Below, in pieces: positions 23,166 through 35,300 of a stretch of DNA of 64,000 bases. Origin of the DNA: Dysidea avara (taxonomy: Eukaryota; Porifera; Demospongiae; Dictyoceratida; Dysideidae); assembly GCF_963678975.1 (NCBI RefSeq), contig NC_089274.1, forward strand, positions 4,080,001 through 4,144,000. Reading direction: 5' to 3'. Position 1 is the first letter of the stretch; every line of letters starts with the position of its first letter. Below the pieces are notes generated by a model that made no database searches, was not told the origin of the DNA, and saw only the letters and a list, made by a program, of their open reading frames with translations. The translations under genes were made by a program, and so were the position numbers.

Positions 23166-23591
23166 CCATCCATTTCAAACAGTAGTGTGAACTTTTTTTT
23201 AGTTATATAGAATTGCTTGTGAATGTTGCATGCAGTGTTTATGCATGGTGTAATAGAATTTGCAATTAAACTTATTTGTTAGATATTTAGAATTCATGAA
23301 TTTCACATGTAATAGAATTTACAATTAAAAACAAATTAAAAATTACAATCAATAAATTCCTAAGATTACAATGACCACAAACAAAAAAAACCCAAGACCA
23401 TTGTACATATAGTCACACACAGGCAAGCAAAGCGTAGCATATCTGTACAAAAATTAACTCTTGAAAATTGTAAGCTTCATGTATATGGGTACAGTATAGT
23501 CAGAACTTGCATGTGTAAAGTGGTAGTTGAATTGTGATGTCATGATCCGATTGCAACAGCCAGGCTTGTTTGCTTGTTTATTTTAACTCAT

Positions 23592-24505
23592 CTATGTGAA
23601 AATCTGCTTTATCGTAAATGCTGCAACTGCAAATACTCCTATCATCAATCCAGCTTGACCCAATTTAGTTACAGATCCATTTTGATGATGTCCGTTTGTT
23701 CTCGTTTTCAATGCCTCCTTTCCATATAGCAACAATGCTTCCTATAATTAAAATAAAAGGCAGTTTATTTCTGATATAACAAATATGTCATATATTTACA
23801 CACACAGCACATTTGTACAGTCACTCAGCAGACAATTGTCTGCATGTTACAGCGGATGTAGGCATGTAATCATGCGGTACAAACACGACAACCATGCTCA
23901 GTTAGCAAGATAGAGTTTCGCTTAGAAAACATACAGCAATTTGCAGGCATTCCACAAGTTAAGGAATGACATAACACCTATTGCGGCTAGGCGATCATTG
24001 ACTAACAAAGAAACAATAAGTCTTTATTACTCACCCATCCTTTGTTCGCATCTATCCAGGGTTGAAGTCTGCTCTCTAACACTTGCGCTGCCCACACACA
24101 CACGCGAGCAGCTAACTTTTCCAGTTCGTGGGTACACAGGAATATAGCGACGCTAACTGAGAACGCGAAAAATACCACCACCTTGCCCCACGACAATCCA
24201 TTATCCAACAGTTTAGTTATAGTGCTCATGTATTGGCTGTAGAGGTTTCCATTGTTCAAACGAAGCCTCTCTACTCTAGGAATCAATGATTCTACGCGAG
24301 CATCTTCAAACATATTTGCAAGCTGCATTAACATGTAAGGTACTTCTATTAAAATTTGCCTCGTTAATCCATTGGGTAAGTCTACTATCTCTACGTCCTT
24401 CCAGTCAGCATCTACCGGAAAATCCACATTGAATTTAGTGTAGACGATGTTGAAGTATCGTTCAGTCAACAAAACAGATGGGGCTTTCACTTTCGATACG
24501 GCCAT
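23592..24505 (-). CDS. Bcl-2 family apoptosis regulator
   Basis: Two exons (24505-24035 and 23741-23592) give 206 residues. BH1 is clear at about 103-115 (NGLSWGKVVVFFAF) and BH2 at 149-162 (PWIDANKGWEALL), with the intron falling after the Trp of BH2, a position common in this family. The C-terminus (about 186-204, GLMIGVFAVAAFTIKQIF) is a membrane anchor, as expected for the mitochondrial outer membrane. A BH3 is not obvious; the best candidate is around 62-75 (LANMFEDARVESLI), lacking the usual Gly-Asp. Whether it promotes or blocks cell death cannot be told from sequence. The start is the ATG at 24505, followed by AVSKVKAPSVLLTERYF. It is convergent with SOAT copy 2, 426 bp apart. The spacer 24506-25600 holds no recognised gene. 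Confidence 0.88.
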
Positions 24506-25615
24506 CTTCTTTAACACCTTATATTGCTGCTCTCCGTAGTACAACCTTTTACGAAATTGTCAAATCTTTCCTACATTTAAAACGATTAAACGCCGGGCTT
24601 ATATAGACAAATATAATCGGATCTTGATTAAACCGGAACTTGCGAACCATTACGTAAACAAGTTTAACCGTAGGTTAAACAGGGTTAACTTGGAAGTGTC
24701 TCTATAACAATGGCTGTTTACTGGGAAACACCTGGTTGCAAATATGCAATCTATGCATAGGGCCCATGGGAAGGTGGAGACAAACATCAAATAGTGTCAA
24801 GATGTAACAAGGCTAACCTGGGCACAAACCAGGCAAACCGGTATGACAGGTGCTAAGTTGCAGCTTTAAATAGTGGTGAGCGTTACTCAGTGCAGCATTC
24901 TGCACTCTAGCATTCTGCACTCCAACGTTATTATTCCCACCCTACATCCCTCCCTCTTTATTTTTCTCCACTAACAATTGCCATGGTTAGACTGGTGCGT
25001 TAGTGTGAAGTGGGTGGTGCCGTAGCATGAGAGAGGGAGTTAGGAGGATCAGGGTATGTAGGTCCCCACTACATGGTGGTAAAACCCCTGATCATTTCTT
25101 TGAAATTGAACCATACATGACCTTATTACTTTAGGTTATAGGAGATCACGTGACTGCTTAAGGTTTAGATATTCCAAAGTCATGTATTCCTATGCATACA
25201 GTATTCCTATGCACGAATGCTGTATTCCTATGCATGGTCTTGTTTGCTTAGTCTATAAGTTTAGTTAGTGTCAAAAAAATAATTTTCCTAAGAAAGCTAG
25301 CCCAAGCACGTGAAGTTCATTATTTGATGAACTTATTAATGGCTATGGGTAAAGTATATGGGAGAGCCATTTTAGCTTCCCTAAACAATACTATTACTTT
25401 CTCCAATGATATATTTTGAAGCATTGCCTGGCCATCAGCATCAAAGTTGGCTGCAGTGCTTTACACCTCACTTAGATTTTGCTAGAACAGAATTGAATTC
25501 AGTGTGTGTGTTCGTAGTCATTGACAACACAATAAAACTCCACCCTCAATCTCCACCTGGCTATGGTTTAATAGTCTCGCATGGCCAGATCCACTCTTCG
25601 CAAGGCGCTTATTGA

Positions 25616-26040
25616 TTGATAATTACCCATCCTTCTCACATTTTTTCTTCTTCTTGTGCTGGGGTAGCTGCTGCAGCAGGTGAGTTAGCCAAGGACCAGA
25701 GACATCAAGATGCTGTAGAGGAGGCAGGGTGTGACTTTGTCCCACTTGTTGTAGAAACTTTTGGTTTTTGGTCACCATTTGCACTTCAAACCCTTCGTAC
25801 CATCGCTGAACGCACCACAGCCAGAAGTGGTGCATCAACCAAACAGGCCTGTAAACATTTGTTACAACAACTTTCAGTTTCTTTATGGACGAACAATGCC
25901 TGTATGATTTTACGGTACTGGGCTTTGCAGTGTGAGGACTCTGATTTTCCTTTCCCCAAACCCCTGTTGTAATTAATCGTGTTTGTAGTTTAGTTGTAGA
26001 GTAATTTGTATTGTAACTGTAAAAAAAAAAATAAAAAAAT
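25616..26040 (+). mobile_element. 3' fragment of a reverse-transcriptase element
   Basis: An open frame of about 110 codons ending at 25972 contains DAVEEAGCDFVPLVVETFG and LLQQLSVSLWTNNACMILR, the pattern I recall from the C-terminal tail of many invertebrate reverse-transcriptase polyproteins. An A-rich tail follows at 26020-26040. The 5' part with the polymerase is absent, as expected for a truncated insertion. The assignment rests on recalled pattern only. Confidence 0.55.
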
Positions 26041-26302
26041 TGATAATTATTTTTATAAGGGCCTAGCTGCTAAAACGAAAAAAAAAAGAGCGAGTCCCCC
26101 GAAAAGAAGGCTGGTTAGTGGTCTAAAAGAAAAGTAGCGTATTTAGCAATAGATCTATACAGCTGCTCCACTTTTGCAGAAAACCACAAAATCTCTCGAG
26201 TTCTTGAACAAAAGGTTGAGTCCTTCTCGCTCCTCTTCCAACTCAGCTAAGACGCCAATTAAGCGCCTTTAATAATATTTATTTAAAGTGTTTAGTATCA
26301 AC

Positions 26303-29300
26303 ATGACGTCGTTCCTTGCCAGTTCACAACCACCTCCACCTCTACCAGGTTTTGTTAGTGTAGGAGGAGCTGGAGGAGCTTTTTTGACTGATACGCATTC
26401 GTTGGTAAGGCAAGGGTTAAACATTCCCCTGTATTCTATTAATTTAGTGCGACTACCTTGCTATATTTTTCTCCCAGCTACCTTACGAAGACATACTTGT
26501 TACCAGTGATTGTACGAAAGGACCAGCTGAGCAGATATCTGCGTTTCTTCCTCAGCAAGAGAGCAAGTGGAAGAAAGCATTTTGCTCATGGTGAATAGAC
26601 TGTAATGTTGTGCAAAGTCAAGTTCTTTTTCCCACTTTTTTTTTTCCCCGGGGCTGGATGGACTGCCCTTGCCTACCACCCCCAGCACTCCCTTAGATCT
26701 TTTTCCCACTTGTAGTACAGTATTTCATTCCATAAGTAATCATAGTATACAACACCAGCTAATTCCATAAATAGCTTCACGCAATGCTATTCATGGTGAT
26801 TCACATTCTTTATCCTAATATGATCTAAGGGAGTGGCAATGAAACCATTATTATTGTAGATATAACATCCATTTTGTGCAGTTAACATTTGATAATCATA
26901 TTTTTAGGAGGGACAATGGGCTATATCAAGCTTTGGAAGTTCTAGCATCTGACAATGAAGATGGTTCTGGTTAGTAGCATATGTGCTAATAACATGATGT
27001 TATATATATACATGCAGGAGGCAACAGAATGGCACAAGTACTGCTTAACACATACCATTCTTTAAACAACATAGCTGGCAGGTTTTATCCACACTATCTT
27101 GTAAGCTTACAGTGAAACCTCACTAATGGTACCACCTATGAGGCTAGAATGTATGTGAAGCACATATTAGCTATGTTTGGGATCTACTGGGTGGCATGGT
27201 ATTTTTAGACAAGTGGCCACTTCATGGGGTTTCACTATTTTACGATATCTTAAAATTGACGTATGCTGTTTTTAGCTGACACCACCAGAACTTTGTGAGA
27301 AATATTCTATTGCGGATAACTGGTGAGTGATAGTTCTACTTCAATGAGTTTTGGATATAGATTTAGTTCTAGGGTTTGTTAGTGTGCAGTTTGGAATATT
27401 AGAATACAATAGAGTACCCCTTACATTTCCCATTTTGTATGCATCAATTTTCATTGTACAATTGTACTCTCTGTTTTTTCCCTGTCTATATAGGGCAAAT
27501 TCTGTTGTCAGATATATCAGTTGGCATCCTATTCACAATTGGCTAGCAATAGCCAGACAGGTCAGTCTGTATGTACATTGTATTACATTAAATCCCACTG
27601 TATTCACTGTACTACCTGACCTTCTAATCTGTTTAGGATGACAGCATTGAAGTGAAAAGTGTGTTAAGGTATTGTGTGGGTATATCCTGGTGTTAATGTG
27701 TTAGTTTGTTAGAATTCTATTTTATTTTCATATTTCAACAGGGAGGGTCACAGTTGTGTGCTAAAAGATAGCAAACAAGTTGGTGCTACATGTCTCCAGT
27801 GGAGGTGAGTAATGTTTTGGTGATGGAGGGAGTTTTGTTGGGAAAGGATTGCTAGGGTTTGAGTGGTGCTTGCAATGGTGATGACATGTTCATGTTAATG
27901 TTGGTTCATATGTTTTGTTGATAGGCCTCACTTCCAAGCTATGTTAGCTGTTGGCACAGAGACAGGCATAGCTTTGTGGAGCATTGATGGTGGTGTGTTA
28001 CAATCAAGGTATTTACCCCTTGTGTCGTTTGTTTAAGAGCTCGTTATCATTTATTACCATGCAATAATCTCGTGACATAATTTCTCTGTTCATTGTTAAT
28101 GGTATAAAATTTACTGTGTTAGTTGCATATGAATAATAGGGGCACAGTGATAGTATTCTTATGTCACAGTATGTCGTAAAATTGAGGCAAATATCTAGTG
28201 GAATATGATATGTACAAGTATGTCTGCGTGTGCATCTATGCACCAGCAAATAGGTTGAAAAATATCCCAGTTGTTGTAACTATGTATCCTTGATGTTGAT
28301 TTTATTTTTGTGTGCTTAATTTTAAATTTTTGTCAATTGTTTTCTTTTGCTAAGATGTGTTTCCAACAATTTTACCAAAAAGAATCTTCTTAAAAAGCAA
28401 AGCATTAATGTTTAGTGACACATCTGTGGCTTAAAGTGCTATGTAGCTATTATTACTGGTACATATGGAAATATAAGCCACAAGTGAGCAAGTGTCTAGA
28501 GACTGATATACTATAGGTGCAAAGCACTGCTAGCAGATCGTTGTATTATCTAGTTTATTTTTCCTACAAGTGAGTTAAGGCTTTAAACCTTCTTCTGCCA
28601 TCAGATTGCTGGTAATTGTTTATGCAATCTATTTTAGTCATTGAACAATAGGATTGCTGTGGCCAGTATTTGTGATTTAAAATGGCCACAACTGTGTGGT
28701 TGTAGTATGTACGAGTTCTGGTTTTGTAAAACTACTTAGCTGGGGGCCATGTAGTGGGCTAAAATTACTAGATTAAATATCACGAATTCAGCATATGTGA
28801 ATGATTGATACAGTACGTATGTGAGATTTAAGTTAGTCACAAGGTGTGAGCTTAAATTATACTTATTACATATGTGAAGTTCAGAAATTAAATAAAAGCA
28901 GTGAAACAAGGGAGGCCATCTGTATGTGCAGCTATACTAGTGGATTATTATGGACTCTTGTTAATATTTAATCCCTGCTTCAGTCATGGCTATATTATTG
29001 CCAGGCATGGTGCAAGCAGGAATTAAATGTCCACTAGTATAGCTGCAAGTGTAGATGACCTCCCTAGTTTGTTGCTTTTTATTTCTATGATCCCTACTCA
29101 AATGTAAAATTTCTCATATTTGTTTGTTTACTGTTTTGTAATAACATAATTCATTGGTTGTTTTCCCTATGTTTGATGTGTACATAAATCAGCTTTGCAT
29201 AGAAGATGGCCGATTCCTAAAATCAGTGCATCAAACGTTAACAGTGCACCTATATGACATCTTGCCTTATTCATTGGCAGCACTAAGACTAATACATGAA

Positions 29301-32300
29301 CCTCTCTTAAGAGGCACTTGTTCAATATGACCGCCTCATGGCAATTAGTAGGTCCCAACTTTATGGTCTCACCACATTTAGTACAACCATATTTTGGTCC
29401 CACATGTGGTCCTATTCTAAGATCTGCTATTATAGAGGACTTGCACGCGTGAAGCAACAGTTGCTAGGCGGACATGTTTTGGGACAACTTTCTATGGTGC
29501 ATATTGGGTCAAAATGAAGGTAACGAGATTTATTCACTAAGCGCTGAATGTAGTGGCACTGGGAAGCGGGGCTGGTTTCGAAATAGAAGATCTTATCATT
29601 GGCTTCGTGAAATAGGTGGCTAATTAAATTTCGATACATTACTCACCAATTGTAACTTCTTCGCTTTTTTTAACGAGCTGGGTGGTATTTACAACACAAC
29701 TCAACACTGATTCGCTTCATTACAGCCTGTACCAAATCCTAAGAAAGCGCCTTTCAGCCACAACACTGTCCCGAAACATGGCCGACAGCTACGGTTGCTT
29801 AGCAGTTACGATGATTTACGTCACGCTGCAAGTCCTCTATTATTATTATTTCTGAATATTGTGATTCTTGGTAGCACTTTCACACCATCCAGCAATACAA
29901 CAGTCTATGTAATTATTTTCTATATCATTACGTAGGTTAGCTTCATCATTGCTACGCTTCGATCGATATCCCGGGCATGTACCAGTAACCTCACTCACAT
30001 TTTCTCCGGACGGACATCTCCTAGTTTCTGCCTGTCCTGCCAATAGCATCATGTTGGTAAGCTGCCATGTTTTGCCTTGTTTGAAATTCTAAGCAATTTT
30101 GTGTATTTATGGTTTCAACATGTGTATTTATGTTTGAAAAGAGAACACATGTGTTTTTAAAATGTAGCCTTTGGCCATTCAATGGTTTTTCTACGAATCC
30201 AATAACTGGGTGTAGTTTTTACAAGTTTTGTAAACAAAAATAAACTAACTGATTGTGTGCCTTATACTGTACAATCTCTTACTGACTGACTACCAACAGA
30301 AAAGAAAATTTGTTTTTGCTAGACAAGTACTCTGAAACAATCATTATAAAAGTTGTAGGTTTATGTATCACTACAGTTGTATACCTCATGGTACTTTGTG
30401 AGTGTTATACAGAGTTGTAGAAACTGTAATGGTATAATTTGTAATGTAATATAATGTGTTATTGTTGCATTCCACATTTCGTGGAACTATTTATCAGCAT
30501 TTACATCTTGTTAATGAAAACCAATGTACTTTTTTTTCTTTTCTAAAGGCCATTGAGACTGTAAGTAATGGGATAAGGTATTGAAACAGTTGCTGTATTT
30601 TGTCTATTCCTATAAAAGGAAAAGTGCGTTGCCTTTCACCTGCTGTCCTGAAAGAAAAGGGACTTGTCCTGGGAGCCACAAAGTTGGACATTTGTCATGA
30701 CTTTGTTTCCATGGAGTCTTGCTAGCCAGCCTGTAGTTTTTCTTTTGTCATTTGGTCTGGTAACATCTGTTAATTAAATGACCTGCTAATGGATTGTGAA
30801 TATCATTGTTTTACCCTCAGTTACTATATATGGTAAAGTGATATGCTATGATTAGCACTTAGTAGAGTTATAATGTTTGAGGTTGAGTTTGTAAGGTTTG
30901 AGGCTAACCAACTCGAGTACTGGCTACTCTATACTCTCTATACTGGAAATTTTCACCCCCAGAATTTTCACAGATTTTGTGGCAGCCTTGAAAATATAAT
31001 CTGTGAAAATTTCATAACATGTAATGACTTCGACAATGACCAGCACTTTAACCATCAAGAGCTCCCAGGACCAATCTACAGTAACTGCGGGGTACGGTCA
31101 TGGATAAGCACCTCAGAGAGGGCAGTTTCCTTCATATGGGAGTTGCTACCTGCATTCATGGGCTACCATATAGAATTCCCTAGTTGGAGAGATGGTGAAT
31201 TGTAAAAGGGAATAAAGAAATGTGAGACGCTCCTTCGTGGGAGCACTTCAAGACAGGACATGGCTGGTGCTTGAGATCACTTTCAGCTCTTTGTTAAAAC
31301 ATGCTGTTTGGCTAAGTGCTGGTTTAAAGTTATGAGTTATATCAGTCTCGTAGTCAGTGTACATGAGCTCGAATACAAGACAACTCTGCAACCATGAAAA
31401 CCACAATAAACTTGAGGTATGTGATCCATGAAAATACAATCGTAAATAATCCAGTATTGGCATTGAACCGTGAAAAAAAGTCGTGAAAATCCTGTTTTGG
31501 TTTGAGAAAATATACCTGAAAATTTCCACATACACAGTATTGGCTATGTTATCAAACTGCCCTGACCAATTGACAAAAGTAAGAATACAGGCTGGCAAGA
31601 TGTAAGTTGTAGGAGCTAAGCTTTAATGTTTCATCTGATATGAATACTATAGACGTGCCAAGTTGGTACTTCACAATTTATAATTTGATTTATAGATCAG
31701 ATCAGTAGTTTGGAGGTAAAAGTCTTATTTTCAACAATGCATCAGGTTTCAACGTTTTTGTGTAGTTCGTCCACCCATTCTTTAGCTTGTTCGAAAGATT
31801 CTGAGTTCCAGTGTTTTCTGTTGATGATGTTTTACAAGAAGTTACCGTACCAAATATCTAGAAATTGTGTTTGCTAACGATATATTGGAGAGATCAGATA
31901 TATATCTGCTGCTTATTTTTATTCATGAACAGATTTTAAGCATTCCTGCCTGAGGAGGTGAGTTAGTCTTGTCAATCCAGTTTAGCTGGTTAGTCTGGCC
32001 TGTAAATAAATAGGGTCTTTGTTTGAGACCAGCATTTATTTTAGGTAGGTCCTAAAAATACCTTGCGTTTAATTGCATTGTTGTGTTGTGCAAGCATATT
32101 ACTTTTTCTCATCTCTACCATGCCATGTTCAGTAATAAAGTAAGTAGTTCCAGTTGTCTCCATCAATGTCTATCAAAGGATCCTCATGTGTCCATCAATT
32201 ATGATTTAGTGAATCATGTGCTGTGTCTGGTGAAACAGGTGATTCAAACAATGGGGTTAGGGAATCATGTGATATCAGGTCAAGGCTGGTTTGGAAGCCT

Positions 32301-35300
32301 CTAAGGTTTTACAGCTGTAAGTACACTCAAAATTGTGGTAAGATGAGACATCTGTCTAATGTAGCCATTTGTCTACAGTACAGTAAGACCAAAGAAAAAA
32401 TGACCCACTGACTTGGCAGGTTTTGTAAACTTGTATGGTGACATGTTGCTGTCAGACCTTCAGTGCTGGTCACTGTAAAGTGCTAATAATAATAATAATA
32501 TCACTGCAATATTAGTCCATACAAAACAGCAATATAACAGATGCTGTGTAATTTCTTGTAATTTAGGTCTGGGATGTTTCGTTAGGAGTGGCAACACCAC
32601 TTCAAAGAATTGGTGGTGGAGGTGTGTCCCTTGTATCATGGTCTCCAGATGGCCTCAGGGTATTTGCTGCCATGCCCACTCCAATGTTTCGACTATGGGA
32701 GTGCAACAAATGGAGTTGTGAGAAATGGAGCAATTTGTCAGGAAGATGCATAGTATGTTCTAAGATTTGAAAATTTCAGTACTTAGAATTGTATATTGTT
32801 GCTTGTAGTGGATTGTATAGGGGAAGAACCAGTTGATTTTATTACACAGGGAAGCCACCAAAACTTGTCCCTAGGTGTCCCTTGTGGTCCTAAATTTGTT
32901 CACCTGTCATTTTACAGGTGCCCTGATAGTTCAATTTGCTCCTTAAAATTTGCAAGGGGGATCTTAAGAGTGGTCTATTCTGTACAAGTACAATTTGGTC
33001 ATTATAGTTTTTTTTTGTCCCTCTAATTTGGAACTTGTAAAAGAGTACACTCAAAATTGAGAAAGCTTTTCACAATTCACACACTTGTTTAGTATCACTG
33101 GTTGTCCATATTACACCATAGGCTCCTCTCTACTGTTGATGTACATGGCATCAATCAGATTGGGAAACTTATCAGGGGTTTACTCGTCAATGGTCCCAAT
33201 AATTTGTGAATTTTTAGGGGTGAGGGATAGCCATAAAAATGTTTAGAATACACTCAATACAGTTGTGTTGTTATCCACCACTTGTTCAACAATTAGGCTG
33301 CCAGCTGGAGTCCTGCTGGAGACTACTTGTTGTTTGCTATGGAGAGAGACCATTTTGTCTACTATGTACATTGTGATAGGAGTGGACAAGCCTCGTCTAC
33401 CTTCAGTGGAAATGCTGTGAAATGTGCCGACTTGTCTCCACATTGTTTTGAGAGTAGTGGGCCAGCATGTGATACACAGTGAGTCCTTGTGTGTGTGTGT
33501 GTGTGTGCATGTTTGGATTACGCAAGTTGCCTTATATCCTGCGCAGTTACTTTTTTTAGACTTTACCAGACTTTTTAAAATTATATATGTGGTGAACAAA
33601 CTTCAGGTACAGGTATCCCTCTATACTGACAAGCTGAAATATACATGTACCAGTAGCTCTGCCTTCTGTGAAATAACTGCTGGTAAACTGTTAGTATGGT
33701 CTGTCCTCCTTTCTGCAAAAATAATTCACTGCTACAAGATAGCCATCATTGTTTGCAGAGAGGTCGAATACATGTTCATCTATAAAAGTCTGTAACTGAT
33801 ATACATGCATCTAGAAGAGGCTGGGGCTGAATGATTACTATGAACTTTAAGGGGAAATTCCCATAGGTGTGTGGTTAGCGATGATATCATCATTTGGGTT
33901 AATCTTTTTAGACTATTCTGATCTCATTAACTAAACTTGTTCTCTCAGGGTTGGTGGATGGATCCAGTCTATGGCATGGGACTCTAGTGGAGAACGTTTA
34001 GCTGTGATATTTACTAGTGAGTTTTATGCATGAAATCAACAATGAATTTGTATAGTGTAGTGTAGTGTCTGTGTAGTATAATGTAGTGTCTGTGTAGTAT
34101 AATGTAGTGTACTGTAGTGTGTGTGTGTGCGTGCGTGTGTGGCGCAGTGTGTGTGTGTATGTGTGTGGTGCAGTGTGCGTGTAGACCCCCCCTTCCTGTG
34201 GATGCAGGCCACATCCTTTATATGCTCAGCTTCTACATTAAGGTATTTCATCTACATCTACAGGAGATAGTCCAGGTTATGACCTAGTGGCTATACTACA
34301 CACTAACCTTCGTACTGGTGTTGAGGTTATCCCAGGGTGAGTGAATTGCATACACAGTGTCTGTTTCAGCACCTCTGTGTGTAATAACTTCATGAATTTT
34401 CACTGCTAACTGCAAAAACTACTCAGGATTTAAAAAAAATATTTTTTTTTCAAGGTTTGAGTAACCACTTCTAAAGAGATACTGTAATTTTTTTGGTTGA
34501 ATGCCACACCTTCAGTAATAGCCACACTTAAGTGGTACCACAATCAGTTTTGCTAAAATATTGTTTTCAAGCATCAAGTGGTGGTCAAGTTTGAATAGTT
34601 GCCGCATCATTTTTTTTTTAACTAGGTAATACCAATATTGGCACTGATCTCTGTTATCAGTGTTGTTGTTTTTTTGAGTGACATACTCGTGTGTAAATAG
34701 CAGATATGGGGCCAAGTACATGAGTACTTATACTTAAGTACAAGTTTGAAAGTACTTGTACTTTACTTGAATACTTTCTTAATTGTCCCAATGTAGTGTA
34801 CTTGTACTTACTACTCAAGTATTTTACCATGTACTTGAGTACTTTAAGCACTTTTTTAAAGTACCGCAAACATTGTAGTTTGTACACAGTGAGTGTCAAT
34901 GAAAATAAATTTGATGACTGAAGTTGTAGTTTTTACAACCTTACTATGTATCATGTAGCCACAAGCAGCTGTTTAATTGGAATTCTAGTATAATAAAAAA
35001 ACAATGCTGTTGTTTAAATTGAGAGTTGAAGAATGGTTGACAAAAACCTGAAAGTACCTGCTGTCCAGAAATATTTTGCAATTCCTGAAGTTTTATCTGA
35101 TGGAGACTAAAATTGTTGTAATGAGGGGTTTGGTGAATTGGTGGTAAGAAATTATCATTTATAGTGCATACGTCAGACACCACTCCTTGTGAAGAAAGCA
35201 ACTCAACCATGGTATCTGCAATTACTGAACTTGATGACTACTTGGAAACCTGGCCATGTGTACCGAACAAAAACAACTTTTTGGAAAGATAATTGCAAAG

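Noticed and set aside
29846..30052. Minus-strand frame of 68 codons
   Set aside because: It is the reverse strand of aladin exon 10, whose plus-strand reading matches the WD repeat and fits splice phase on both sides.
34014..34251. Thr/His-rich frames on the minus strand
   Set aside because: Translation of GT-rich simple sequence in aladin intron 13.
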